A stretch of 64,000 nucleotides of DNA from Bacteroidota bacterium. GTDB taxonomy: Bacteria > Bacteroidota > Bacteroidia > 2-12-FULL-35-15. Below are positions 16,828-25,038 of this stretch, in pieces (the stretch's first letter is position 1; every line of letters begins with the position of its first letter). The stretch lies in contig CANIQT010000002.1 in NCBI GenBank assembly GCA_947469885.1, positions 1 through 64,000 of the forward strand. The letters are read 5' to 3'. The notes below the pieces were generated by a model. The model worked only from the letters and a program-made list of their open reading frames with translations. It did not search any database and was not told where the DNA came from. A program made the translations under genes and the position numbers.

Positions 16828-18726
16828 GTGAATTCTTCCAAATTTTCAAATCTTTTTATTCTTCTAAAACAAATATCCTATCTCTTAGTTTTATATTCAC
16901 TATGCAGGTTACTTTTTGTTTTATTCAATTTTTCCAGTTTCTCGGATATTGGTTTTTCACATTTCTTGTTTGTGTCCATTCTTGGTATCCGCTTCGATTT
17001 ATCTGCCATTATTCTCTCCAACTCAATTTATTTTATTCTTTTTTTACTCCCTTTTGGGTTCAGAGAAAAAAAATATTATCAAAGAATTCTGAAATGGTTT
17101 TTCATAGTGGTCAACAGCCTTGCAATGTTAGCCAATTGTGTTGACTTTGCTTATTTCCGCTTTACGCTTAAACGAACTACGGCTGATGTTTTTAATTTCT
17201 TTGGAGGCGAAAAAGGGGGTGATTTAGGTCGCTTGCTTCCTTTGTTTCTGAAGGATTACTGGTATGTGTTTGTTCTATGGGCATTACTTACTGTCGGTGT
17301 TTATTATATATATAAGAAGACCAAACGCGACACACAACTGGAATGGAATGGAAAACAATATTTGAATCAGTTTATCATTTTTTGTGTTAGTGTTGGAGTA
17401 TTGCTTATTGGTTACAGGGGAGGGTTGCAACTTAAACCGATTACAATAGTAAATGCTGTGGAATACACCCAAGTCAAATATATTCCTTTAATGGTGAGCA
17501 CTCCTTTTACAATTTTGAAAACGTTAGACGTAAAAGGTATTGAGCCTAAAATATATTTTACTGATGAAGGTGAACTTGCAAAACTTTATACTCCTTATCA
17601 TAAAGGGAAGACTGGGGATTTTAAAAAATTGAATATATTTATAATTGCGCTCGAAAGTTTTTCGAAAGAATATATTGGTGGTTTAAATGGACGAAAAACG
17701 GGTTATACTCCTTTTCTCGATTCGCTTATGAAACAAAGCCTTACTTTTACTAATGCTTTTTCGAACGGAAAAAAATCAATAGAAGGCATTCCGGCTATTG
17801 TGGCAAGCATTCCAACATGGAGCGATGAGCCGTATATTTTTTCTCAATATGGAAGTAATCAAATAAACAGTTTGGCAAGTTTGTTAAAAAAGAAAGGTTA
17901 CTACACCGCTTTTTTTCATGGGGGAGATAATGGAACAATGGGCTTTGATGTGTTTGCAGGACTTTCCGGATATGATAATTACTTTGGAAGAAGTGAATAT
18001 AATAATGAAAAAGATTACGATGGCAACTGGGGAATATGGGATGAGGAATTTCTGCAATATACCGCAAACACTATGAACACAAAGCAACAACCTTTTTTTG
18101 CTACTTTATTTACTCTTACTTCTCATCACCCATATAATATACCTGTGCGCTATAAAAATAAATTTAAAGATGGTCCGCTCGAAATTGAGAAAAGTATTAG
18201 TTACACCGATTTTGCATTGAGTAAGTTTTTTGAAACTGCTAAAACAATGCCTTGGTTTAATAACACCTTATTTGTTTTTTCGGCTGACCATACAGGCGTT
18301 TCGGAAGATAACTTCTTCACCAATAGGATTGGCAATTATTCCATTCCAATTGTTTATCATTTACAAGGTTCGAATCTTAAAGGTTTCGATTCCACCGCCA
18401 CTCAGCAAATAGATATTATGCCATCAGTGTTGGATTATATAAATTACCCTAATCCGTATTTTGCTTTTGGAACTTCAGTATTTGATACCGCAGCCGACCA
18501 TTTTGCTATGAATATTAATAACAGCATCTACCAGTTTATTGAACATAATTATTCCATTCAGTTTGATGGAGAAAAAACAAATGAAATGAATAATTACATG
18601 ATCGATAGTTTACTTAAAACAGATGTGAGCAACAAACAAAAAGCGATGACAAAACAGCTAGAAAATAAAGCAAAAGCTATTATCCAGACTTATCAGCAGT
18701 GTTTGATAAATAATAAAATGCGTTAG
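16828..18726 (+). CDS. LTA synthase family membrane phosphotransferase / sulfatase-fold protein
   Basis: A 632-residue protein starting with GTG. Residues ~1-235 hold five hydrophobic helices with short loops, and the C-terminal ~370 residues form a sulfatase/alkaline-phosphatase fold. Key features are FIIALESFS (Glu276, metal ligand), NGKKSIEGIPAI (Ser317, placed like the Thr nucleophile of LtaS), FFHGGDNGTMGFD, WGIWDEEF, TLTSHHPYNIP and SADHTG (late metal ligands). Members transfer phosphoglycerol or phosphoethanolamine-type groups outside the inner membrane. In a Gram-negative bacterium without lipoteichoic acid the acceptor could be a glycan or lipid. The following gene is a lipid kinase, which hints at lipid head-group turnover. 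Confidence 0.87.
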   Translation: MNSSKFSNLFILLKQISYLLVLYSLCRLLFVLFNFSSFSDIGFSHFLFVSILGIRFDLSAIILSNSIYFILFLLPFGFREKKYYQRILKWFFIVVNSLAMLANCVDFAYFRFTLKRTTADVFNFFGGEKGGDLGRLLPLFLKDYWYVFVLWALLTVGVYYIYKKTKRDTQLEWNGKQYLNQFIIFCVSVGVLLIGYRGGLQLKPITIVNAVEYTQVKYIPLMVSTPFTILKTLDVKGIEPKIYFTDEGELAKLYTPYHKGKTGDFKKLNIFIIALESFSKEYIGGLNGRKTGYTPFLDSLMKQSLTFTNAFSNGKKSIEGIPAIVASIPTWSDEPYIFSQYGSNQINSLASLLKKKGYYTAFFHGGDNGTMGFDVFAGLSGYDNYFGRSEYNNEKDYDGNWGIWDEEFLQYTANTMNTKQQPFFATLFTLTSHHPYNIPVRYKNKFKDGPLEIEKSISYTDFALSKFFETAKTMPWFNNTLFVFSADHTGVSEDNFFTNRIGNYSIPIVYHLQGSNLKGFDSTATQQIDIMPSVLDYINYPNPYFAFGTSVFDTAADHFAMNINNSIYQFIEHNYSIQFDGEKTNEMNNYMIDSLLKTDVSNKQKAMTKQLENKAKAIIQTYQQCLINNKMR

Positions 18727-18800
18727 TTAGTCATTGGTCATTAGTCATTGGTCATTGGTAATTAGTCATTAGTAAATTTGTATATTAGTAATTAGTAGTA
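18723..18800. repeat. Heptamer run (TTAGTCA/TTGGTCA, 7-bp period)
   Basis: About ten 7-bp steps of the CATTAGT/CATTGGT type fill almost the entire gap between two plus-strand genes, right up to the lipid kinase start codon. Confidence 0.85.
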
Positions 18801-18802
18801 CA

Positions 18803-19672
18803 ATGAAAAAGAAAATTTTTTTTATAGTAAATCCCATTTCAGGAATAGGGAAACAAAAGGTGGTGGAGAAGTTGGTTTCTGAACATCTCAATCATTCGCT
18901 GTTTGAAAATAAAATATTTTATACCGATGCTCCCAAACATGCCACTGTGCTTGCCAAACAAGCTTCATCAGATAATTTTGATATAGTGGTGGCGGTAGGT
19001 GGCGATGGATCGGTGAACGAAGTGGCAGCCGGTTTGATTGGAACAACTACTGCAATGGCTCTTCTGCCTACAGGCTCTGGCAATGGGTTAGCAAGGCACC
19101 TGAACATTCCGCTCGATTTGATGAAAGCTATTGAACTAATAAATAAGGGGACCACAACGGTTATCGATACCATCCATTTTAATAACGAACTATTTGTGAA
19201 TGTTGCGGGTATTGGCTTTGATGCTCACATTGGCTGTGAGTTTGCTAAATTTGGCAAACGTGGATTTTTATCTTACATAAAAATTGTGTTGCGCGAATTT
19301 AAAAAGTATAAGCCACAGGAATATGAATTAATAATTGATGGGAAATCTGTTTTCAAAAAAGCTTTTCTGATTAGTTTTGCAAATGGAAGTCAGTGGGGAA
19401 ACAATGCCTACATTGCTCCCACTGCCAATATTGCTGATGGTATGATGGACATAGCTATATTGAAAAATGTAACCTGGTGGAGTGGTATTTCTATTGCTTA
19501 TCATTTGTTCAACAAAAAACTTCATCTTACTAAACATCTTGAAATAATAAAAACAAAAGAAGTGTTGGTGAAACAATCAGGAACTATTGCTCATATAGAT
19601 GGGGAGCCGATTGAAATAGCCAATAGTATTTTGATAAAAGTAAATCCTTCTTCTTTGAAAGTTGTCTTTTAA
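18803..19672 (+). CDS. Diacylglycerol kinase family lipid kinase (YegS/DagK-like)
   Basis: A 289-residue cytosolic enzyme with the DAGK catalytic signature: FIVNPISGIGK at the N-terminus, VAVGGDGSVNEVAAGL (~61-76) and LPTGSGNGLARHLNIP (~91-106). The C-terminal half carries GIGFDAHIG and the conserved late Asp in AHIDGEP. It should phosphorylate diacylglycerol or a related lipid with ATP. It sits 76 bp after the LTA-synthase-like gene, so recycling of diacylglycerol released by that enzyme is plausible, though inferred. The gap between them is filled by heptamer repeats. Confidence 0.9.
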   Translation: MKKKIFFIVNPISGIGKQKVVEKLVSEHLNHSLFENKIFYTDAPKHATVLAKQASSDNFDIVVAVGGDGSVNEVAAGLIGTTTAMALLPTGSGNGLARHLNIPLDLMKAIELINKGTTTVIDTIHFNNELFVNVAGIGFDAHIGCEFAKFGKRGFLSYIKIVLREFKKYKPQEYELIIDGKSVFKKAFLISFANGSQWGNNAYIAPTANIADGMMDIAILKNVTWWSGISIAYHLFNKKLHLTKHLEIIKTKEVLVKQSGTIAHIDGEPIEIANSILIKVNPSSLKVVF

Positions 19673-19680
19673 AATAAATA

Positions 19681-19766
19681 ATTTCGAATATCGAACATCG
19701 AATTACGAATACTGAAGTAAGTGCCAATATTTCAACATTCATTATTCGATGTTCATTATTCGAAAT
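19681..19766. repeat. Heptamer runs in inverted orientation, long hairpin
   Basis: Two 36-nt arms (19681-19716 and 19731-19766) pair at 30 of 36 positions around a 14-nt loop. Each arm is itself a run of CGAATAT-like 7-bp steps. The element lies between the lipid kinase and the SUI1-like gene and would fold in RNA on either strand. Confidence 0.85.
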
Positions 19767-19794
19767 TCTAAAAAAAATTGCAAATTAAATTTAC

Positions 19795-20133
19795 ATGTCG
19801 AAAAAAAACAAACAGGGTGGTATGGTTTATTCCACGAACAAAAACTTGAATTTTGAACCACCAAAACCAACTCCGCAGGCTTCGTTGCCTCCTCAGCAAC
19901 AAAATCTGAAAATATATTTGGACCGCTTGGGTGGTGGAAAAATGGTGACAAGGATTACTGATTTTGTTGGTAACGAAACCGACCTGGAAACATTGGGCAA
20001 AACATTGAAACAAAAATGCGGGGTGGGCGGAAGTGTGAAACATCAGGAAATTCTATTGCAAGGCGACCATCGCGAAAAAGTATTGAAACTATTGACAGAT
20101 TTAAATTATAAAGTAAAAAAAGCGGGAGGATAG
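19795..20133 (+). CDS. SUI1/YciH family translation initiation factor-like protein
   Basis: A 112-residue protein whose C-terminal ~75 residues form the SUI1 (eIF1-like) fold: KIYLDRLGGGKMVTRITDFVG, LGKTLKQKCGVGGSVK and EILLQGDHREKVLKLL. The N-terminal ~40 residues are Pro/Gln-rich and probably disordered (PPKPTPQASLPPQQQ). Bacterial YciH proteins bind the 30S subunit and are thought to act in stress or start-site fidelity. The start codon follows the inverted heptamer element closely, so that hairpin forms part of the 5' leader or of the preceding transcript end. Confidence 0.9.
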   Translation: MSKKNKQGGMVYSTNKNLNFEPPKPTPQASLPPQQQNLKIYLDRLGGGKMVTRITDFVGNETDLETLGKTLKQKCGVGGSVKHQEILLQGDHREKVLKLLTDLNYKVKKAGG

Positions 20134-20200
20134 TTTCGGGTTTTGAAAAAAGATAAAGTAGCAATTCATAAATTCATTAATATTAAAATCATTACACATC

Positions 20201-20815
20201 ATGACAAAAAAATTATTTCTTCCCTTTTTATTTTTACTGTTTTATGTTTCCGGCTTTTGCCAGATAATAGTAAAAAACGATGCTTACAAAGTTTCGTTTA
20301 GCAACAAATATCATCAACCTATTTATGTTAGTTACACTTTGTATAAAGGTGGAGGCGATTGCGACAGAGCAAAATTTCGTTTTAAAAATGATGATGCCAG
20401 GCTAGAAACGGCTACGGATGACGACTATGACAAAAAGGGGTACGACAAGGGGCATTTGGCAAATGCTGAAGATTTTGCTTTCGACTGTGTGAAAGATGAA
20501 CTTACTTTTAGGTATTACAATTGTTTGCCGCAAAAAGCTAATTTGAACAGAGGGGTATGGAAATCGAATGAAACGAAGGTTCGGGAGTGGTCGCAGACGG
20601 ACCATTTGTTTATTGTTTGCGGTGGGGTTTTTGGAAATACAAAAATGGGTAATGTGTATGTGCCTACTTATTGTTGGAAAGTGGTGCAATCTATAAGTAC
20701 CAAAAAGGTTTTGTTTTGTGGTTGGTTTACGAATACGAGTGCTGCTACTGTGGAAGAAATAACGGTGCCAGAGCTGGAAAAACGTTTGAAAAGTAAAATT
20801 AATTTGCATAAATAA
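20201..20815 (+). CDS. Secreted DNA/RNA non-specific endonuclease
   Basis: A 204-residue exported nuclease of the NucA/Serratia (beta-beta-alpha metal) family. The signal peptide ends near GFCQ. The catalytic word is YDKGH with His85, followed by LANAEDF; the family norm is DRGH, so Arg is replaced by Lys. A metal-binding Asn is expected in the stretch YNCLPQKANLNRGVWK, which has the usual NxxPQxxxxNRGxW look. Likely role: extracellular or periplasmic nucleic-acid degradation for nutrient use. A strong bidirectional terminator follows. Confidence 0.88.
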   Translation: MTKKLFLPFLFLLFYVSGFCQIIVKNDAYKVSFSNKYHQPIYVSYTLYKGGGDCDRAKFRFKNDDARLETATDDDYDKKGYDKGHLANAEDFAFDCVKDELTFRYYNCLPQKANLNRGVWKSNETKVREWSQTDHLFIVCGGVFGNTKMGNVYVPTYCWKVVQSISTKKVLFCGWFTNTSAATVEEITVPELEKRLKSKINLHK

Positions 20816-20842
20816 AAGGGATTTATTTATTGTTGCTTTAAA

Positions 20843-20880
20843 TAAAAAAACTCCCCGCATGGCTGCGGGGAGTTTTTTTG
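20843..20880. terminator. Strong bidirectional terminator
   Basis: CTCCCCGCA / TGCGGGGAG perfect 9-bp stem with a TGGC loop, an A-run before it and a T-run after it. It ends the nuclease gene and also lies at the end of the minus-strand remnant at 20902. Confidence 0.9.
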
Positions 20881-20901
20881 TTTTTATGTTGTAAGAAAAT
20901 T

Positions 20902-21120
20902 TTACAAGATTAAATAAACACGCAGTACAACTGCGAGCTTTCGGGGGCCTAGTTTGACTTTAAGCAATACTATTTCAGCGTTCACAGCAGCTTCATCTAC
21001 TGGTTGTCCGGTCAAGTTGGCAGTGTTGTGGTGTATCCCTGTTTTCATTTTTTCGAGCCGGTCTATTATTATTGAGAGATATTTTACCAACTTTTGTCGC
21101 TTTTTTGTTACTTTATTGAT
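20902..21120 (-). pseudogene. Remnant of a conserved Bacteroidota hypothetical gene
   Basis: The minus frame reads KLVKYLSIIIDRLEKM, then KTGIHHNTANLTGQPVDEA and AVNAEIVLLKVK. That looks like the N-terminal part of a longer helical protein family I associate with Bacteroidota, recognisable by the NTANLTGxPVDEAAVNAEI word. No ATG is available (only TTG at 21090). After ~46 residues the sequence turns into an unrelated tail ending at a stop at 20902. It appears truncated at the 3' end, next to the terminator, and its upstream side borders array C. Confidence 0.45.
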
Positions 21121-21151
21121 TTTGAATATTTTATGTCATTTTAAGTCTCCA

Positions 21152-21403
21152 AAATAGTACTATTTGAAATCCAAATAGTACTATTTAAACTTTAAATAGT
21201 ACTATTTAAACTCTGAATAGTACTATTCAAACTCTAAATAGTGGTATTGAAACTTTGAATAGTGGTATTGAAACTTTGAATAATGGTATTGAAACTTTGA
21301 ATAGTAGTATCGGAAATTTCAAAAGCACTCTTTAAACTTTGGATAGTGGTATGTAAAGTTTCGATACCAGAATTCGAATTCCGAAAACCAGATTTATTCT
21401 TCG
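21152..21403. repeat. Tandem array C, about 12 units of 21 bp
   Basis: Units keep exact 21-bp phase from 21152 to 21403. The first copies contain the perfect 14-bp palindrome AAATAGTACTATTT followed by an AAACTTT-like linker. The middle copies change to GAATAGTGGTATTGAAAC, and the last three are barely recognisable apart from phase. So the array shows a decay gradient from left to right with no indels. Confidence 0.9.
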
Positions 21404-21733
21404 GTTGGAAGAAGACATATATATATAAGGAGGAATTTAGTCCATCTAATAAAAGTAATACAGATAATGCGTGTTTTGTTTTATTTCCTTTTCGATAGAG
21501 AATGAATTTTGCCCAACATGGCAAACAAATCTAAAATAAATAACTAAAATTTTTCATTGAAAAATAAGTAAACGGTTGCTCGAAGAGATACGCTTTCAAA
21601 CAAAACCCGATTGTAGCGAAAATCCTTTTTTGTGTGTTGGCTTTTTTGGGGAGAGGTAAAAAGATTTTAGCGGAAAGCGGGAGGAAGCTGATGAACGAAG
21701 TGGTAAGCGTTCTTTCCAAATTATTTTTATTTT
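21404..21733. other. Gene-free stretch after array C
   Basis: I see no gene, hairpin terminator or repeat of note here. Short open frames on both strands have no family resemblance or upstream signal. Confidence 0.5.
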
Positions 21734-22507
21734 TTAAATGATGCCTGCGCCAAGGAGCAGTGCAAATAGGAAAAGCAGGACGGCTACGATGTTTTGGATG
21801 AAGGTGATGGTTATTTTTTTGAGTAGGCGGTTGCCAATGAATGCGCCTGCAAATGCGCACAGGGTGGCGGATGCAACAAGTGGGATGTTTGTGGAGTTGA
21901 TGAATTGGAGGTTGGTGTTGGAGTAAACAAACAAACGGGCAACGTCTGTAAGGCAAGCAATGAAAACGCCTGTGGCGATAAACGTTTGAGGAGATAGGTT
22001 GGCTTTGATTAAAAATGCGGTTCGCAATGCGCCTTGGTTGCCCGATAAGCCGCCAAAAAAGCCGCTAAGAAAGCCTCCGAGGGTTAAATATTTTGGGCTT
22101 ACTTGCCAGTTTTTGAAGCGTGGAATGATTTCGAACAGGGCAAACACCATGAGCAAAATGCCTATGGTTAGCTTCATTGGCAGGATTTTAAAAGTTTTGT
22201 TGAACAGTGTATAGGTGGCAATTGTGTGTAAATCGGAAAGCAGGTAAAGCATGTAAGCCCCAAAGAAAGCAGCTATTACGGAGGGTATGCCAAAGTTGAA
22301 AATGATTTTTTTGTCGGCTGATTTGCCAAGCAAAATGAGTTTGAAAATGTTGTTGAGAAAGTGAACGATGGCGGTGAGGGAGATGGCTATTTCGATGGGA
22401 AAAAATATTCCGAACACGGGAACGAGTAGTGTTCCCAAGCCAAAGCCGGAGAATAAAGTGAGTGCTGAGCCTGCAAATGCTACAAGGCAGATGATGATGT
22501 ATTCCAT
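21734..22507 (-). CDS. TauE/SafE (TSUP) family permease
   Basis: A 257-residue inner-membrane protein of the sulfite/sulfonate exporter superfamily, with about eight hydrophobic helices in two similar halves. It carries the typical N-terminal word GSALTLFSGFGLGTLL(V)P and the second-half counterpart GFLSGFFGGLSGNQGALR. I start it at the ATG at 22507. The longer open frame (to 22639) runs into the GC-rich palindrome and the acyltransferase gene, and its extra residues (PFLPSRRGLGGG) come from that repeat. The substrate is unknown: sulfur oxyanion or organic anion. Confidence 0.88.
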   Translation of the reverse strand: MEYIIICLVAFAGSALTLFSGFGLGTLLVPVFGIFFPIEIAISLTAIVHFLNNIFKLILLGKSADKKIIFNFGIPSVIAAFFGAYMLYLLSDLHTIATYTLFNKTFKILPMKLTIGILLMVFALFEIIPRFKNWQVSPKYLTLGGFLSGFFGGLSGNQGALRTAFLIKANLSPQTFIATGVFIACLTDVARLFVYSNTNLQFINSTNIPLVASATLCAFAGAFIGNRLLKKITITFIQNIVAVLLFLFALLLGAGII

Positions 22508-22552
22508 TGTGTGACCACCCCCTAACCCCCTCCTTGAAGGAAGGAAGGGGGA
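22508..22552. repeat. GC-rich dispersed palindrome, copy 2
   Basis: CCCCCTCCTT pairs with AAGG-A-AGGGGG around a short loop, preceded by ACCACCCCCTAA. It occupies the 58-bp gap between the acyltransferase stop and the permease start on the minus strand. Confidence 0.7.
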
Positions 22553-22565
22553 AGTAGCGGATTTG

Positions 22566-23246
22566 TTATTTGTTAGAAAATTGTTTTTCGAATTCTCCGA
22601 TGTTTTGAAAAAGATGTTTGTTTTTTTTGAGCCAATCAAGGTCTTTGTCCCACCATTTAAAGTTTTGGAGAAATTCGATTTGTTCTTGAGTGAAACGGTA
22701 TTTAATAATTTTGGCAGGCACTCCGCCTACTATGCTGTAGGGTTCTACATCTTTGGTAACCATTGCTCCCGAACCAATAATAGCACCATCGCCAATTTTG
22801 ATTCCGTATTTTATGATGGCATTGTTGCCAATCCATACATCATTTCCAATTTCAGTATGAGGAAATTCATCAAACAAATTTTTCTCTACAATCACCAGTC
22901 CGCCTGCTTGTCCGAGAGTAGAATAAAACAAAGGATGAGTAGAAACATAGCCTTCGGATGGATGCGCTCCCATGCCCGCACTTACGTTTGGTCCAATGCA
23001 AGTGAACTTTCCTACTTTGGTATTGTATATTTGCGAATTGCGGGCTACATAGCTGAAATCGCCTAATTCGGAATTTCGCAAACGGGCAAATTTGTAAACG
23101 GTGTTGTAGTTATTGAATTTACAGTTTTTTATTTCGGCCATGTATTCGATGTGGAGATGCCGCCGGCTGTGTTTAGCTTCCAGCCTCCATTTGGTAAACA
23201 GCCATTTGAGCCAGTAAGTAGAAGGAGATGAAAAAAGTGCTTTCAT
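22566..23246 (-). CDS. Hexapeptide-repeat acyltransferase (CatB/WbbJ-like)
   Basis: A 226-residue left-handed beta-helix transferase. Hexapeptide turns run from ~40 to 190 (NCKFNNYNTVYKFARLRNS, VGKFTCIGPNVSAGMG, IGNDVWIGNNAIIKYG, IGDGAIIGSGAMVTKDV). The catalytic-type His lies in GAHPSE or STHP, and the exit signature is YSIVGGVPAKIIKYRF. Such enzymes O-acetylate sugars of surface polysaccharides or antibiotics. Here the neighbours (MptE-like protein, FkbM methyltransferase, GT2, flippase) point to polysaccharide decoration. The gene is separated from the upstream gene by GC-rich palindrome copy 3. Confidence 0.87.
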   Translation of the reverse strand: MKALFSSPSTYWLKWLFTKWRLEAKHSRRHLHIEYMAEIKNCKFNNYNTVYKFARLRNSELGDFSYVARNSQIYNTKVGKFTCIGPNVSAGMGAHPSEGYVSTHPLFYSTLGQAGGLVIVEKNLFDEFPHTEIGNDVWIGNNAIIKYGIKIGDGAIIGSGAMVTKDVEPYSIVGGVPAKIIKYRFTQEQIEFLQNFKWWDKDLDWLKKNKHLFQNIGEFEKQFSNK

Positions 23247-23263
23247 TTTTTTATTGATTAAGA

Positions 23264-23305
23264 CCTCACCCCCGACCCCTCCCCTTGAAAAAAGGGGAGG
23301 GGAGC
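23264..23305. repeat. GC-rich dispersed palindrome, copy 3
   Basis: CCCCTCCCCTT (23276-23286) pairs with AAGGGGAGGGG (23292-23302), preceded by CCTCACCCCCGA, the same left flank as copy 1. Confidence 0.75.
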
Positions 23306-23338
23306 CAGTGTGTGAAGTACAAGATTATTTCATGTTTT

Positions 23339-24214
23339 TTATTTTATTTTTATTCTTTTAAAAGCATCAACAAACGATTGCTGGCTTACATTGTAAATGT
23401 TGGCGTTGCAGTGTTGAGCATATTGATTTATTAATTCGTAACCCAAAAACACTTTACTGAAAGTCAACAATATTTCCTGCATGGTAAATGTTTCTTTTAG
23501 ATGAATGCCTTTGTAAAAGGGCTTGAAGGCAATGTTTTGTTTGCCATCGTAAAAATGAGTGTCTTTAAAACAAAGAACGTTTTCATCAGTCACATGCAAG
23601 TTTTCGTGCCATCCATGGTCGGCACCAATGAGGTAAATTTCTTTAAAACCAATGTTTACAGAAAGAAACAAGGAAGCCACCAACACGTTTTGAGACTGAG
23701 GCATGGCAAGATTTTTTTTATACAACCAATATCCTATTCCGATAAACCCTTTGTAAACGGTGTAATTAAAGTATTTGATTTTGATATTGGAATTATGTTT
23801 TTCGAGTTCGCGGAAGTTGCTCGATTTTTTTGCTTCGTGAGGAACCAACAAATGCAAGGTCCAAGTAGTTTTTGTTTTCAAACTTTCAATTGTTTTAGCA
23901 ACCACTTCACTCTCTCCATACCAAAAGCCGGGGTCTAGAATAACATAATAAGTTGGTTTGAGTAAAGTATATTCAGGAGTAATTGAAAAACTATTGACAC
24001 AAACCAAAGGGTGTTTTGTAAAAAAATCGGGATGATTTTCTAAAGATGATTTTAATGATGGACCGTTGCCCAAAACAATACAGGCATCGGAAGTTGTCTT
24101 TGGTAAAGCACTTCCGCCTTTCGATTTAATCATTACTTTGCCAACCGATGCAACAGTTTGTGCGCATTGATTGATGAATGATGAAAAACCTTTTACTTTT
24201 TTTTCTGCTGACAT
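23339..24214 (-). CDS. MptE-like / DUF115-related polysaccharide-locus protein
   Basis: A 291-residue cytosolic protein starting at the ATG at 24214; an upstream in-frame ATG at 24259 would sit beyond the promoter box. It has CIVLGNGPSLKSSL (~35-48), the nucleotide-binding signature of the 6-hydroxymethylpterin pyrophosphokinase MptE-like and motility-accessory-factor group, then VCVNSFSITPEY and IYLIGADHGWHENL. In bacteria such domains appear in glycan and flagellin-glycosylation loci. Pterin metabolism is unlikely here. Most likely a sugar-transfer or glycan-modifying protein of this locus, substrate unknown. Confidence 0.7.
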   Translation of the reverse strand: MSAEKKVKGFSSFINQCAQTVASVGKVMIKSKGGSALPKTTSDACIVLGNGPSLKSSLENHPDFFTKHPLVCVNSFSITPEYTLLKPTYYVILDPGFWYGESEVVAKTIESLKTKTTWTLHLLVPHEAKKSSNFRELEKHNSNIKIKYFNYTVYKGFIGIGYWLYKKNLAMPQSQNVLVASLFLSVNIGFKEIYLIGADHGWHENLHVTDENVLCFKDTHFYDGKQNIAFKPFYKGIHLKETFTMQEILLTFSKVFLGYELINQYAQHCNANIYNVSQQSFVDAFKRIKIK

Positions 24215-24221
24215 TGGATGG

Positions 24222-24229
24222 CAAATGTA
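24222..24229 (-). promoter_or_regulatory. -7 promoter box (TACATTTG on minus strand)
   Basis: CAAATGTA on the plus strand, 8 bp upstream of the start at 24214. It supports that start over the one at 24259. Confidence 0.45.
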
Positions 24230-24309
24230 AATAAAATAATGGTTTTGGCTGATGTGCAAATGCGTGTTAAAAATTCTTAATATTGTAAACTCAAATTTAA
24301 CTCATCTAT

Positions 24310-25038
24310 ATGAACAGTTTTGAACGCATAACAAAAAAAATATTTCAAAGTTTCGGAATTCTTATCCGGAAATACAACCCAGCTACCAGTGAAGAATTGA
24401 GGCGTATAAAATTATTGCAGCACTATAATATTGATTTGGTTTTTGATATTGGGGCTAACGAAGGACAATATGCAATGGGTATTATGGATGCAGGTTATAA
24501 GAACAAAATTGTTTCTTTTGAACCATTGACTTCGGTTCATTCTATTATTGAAAACGAAAGTAAAAAACATAACAATTGGACAGTAGCACCAAGATGTGCT
24601 GTAGGAGCTAAAAAGGAAGAGATTGAAATTAATATTTCGGCCAATTCGGTAAGCAGTACTTTATTAAACATGCTGGATGCTCACATTGAAGGCGCGCCTG
24701 AATCGAAAATTATTGGAAAAGAAAAAGTACAAGTGTTTACTTTGGATGAAATAGGTGAGCAATATATAAGTGGTTCAAAAAATATTTTTTTAAAAATAGA
24801 TGTTCAGGGATTTGAACAAGAGGTGTTGAAAGGAGCACAAAATATGATTGACAAAGCAAAAGGAATAGAAATGGAAATTTCGATGATTCCGTTGTATGAA
24901 AATCAAAATTGGTTGTTGCCACAGATATTAGAGTATATGCAGCAAAAAGGATTTCAACTAACGAGTATTGTCCCTGCTTTCACTGATCATAAAACTGGAA
25001 AAGTATTGCAGTGCAATGGTATTTTTTTTAGAAACTAA
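24310..25038 (+). CDS. FkbM family methyltransferase
   Basis: A 242-residue SAM-dependent methyltransferase. The SAM-binding loop is LVFDIGANEGQYA (~43-55). The second acidic position is IVSFEPL (~72-78), and the FkbM-specific late region reads IFLKIDVQGFEQEVLKGA (~163-180). Family members O-methylate sugars or polyketides. The stop codon is followed immediately by the ATG of the GT2 gene (no gap), and the flippase follows 12 bp after that, so the three form one operon for building and exporting a methylated glycan. Confidence 0.92.
   Translation: MNSFERITKKIFQSFGILIRKYNPATSEELRRIKLLQHYNIDLVFDIGANEGQYAMGIMDAGYKNKIVSFEPLTSVHSIIENESKKHNNWTVAPRCAVGAKKEEIEINISANSVSSTLLNMLDAHIEGAPESKIIGKEKVQVFTLDEIGEQYISGSKNIFLKIDVQGFEQEVLKGAQNMIDKAKGIEMEISMIPLYENQNWLLPQILEYMQQKGFQLTSIVPAFTDHKTGKVLQCNGIFFRN

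Noticed and set aside
20402..20860. Minus-strand frame of 152 codons opposite the secreted nuclease
   Set aside because: Antisense to a gene with signal peptide and catalytic motif, and it runs through a terminator.
22508..22639. Longer N-terminus for the TauE/SafE permease
   Set aside because: The extra residues derive from the GC-rich palindrome and the end of the acyltransferase gene. The ATG at 22507 gives the normal family N-terminus.
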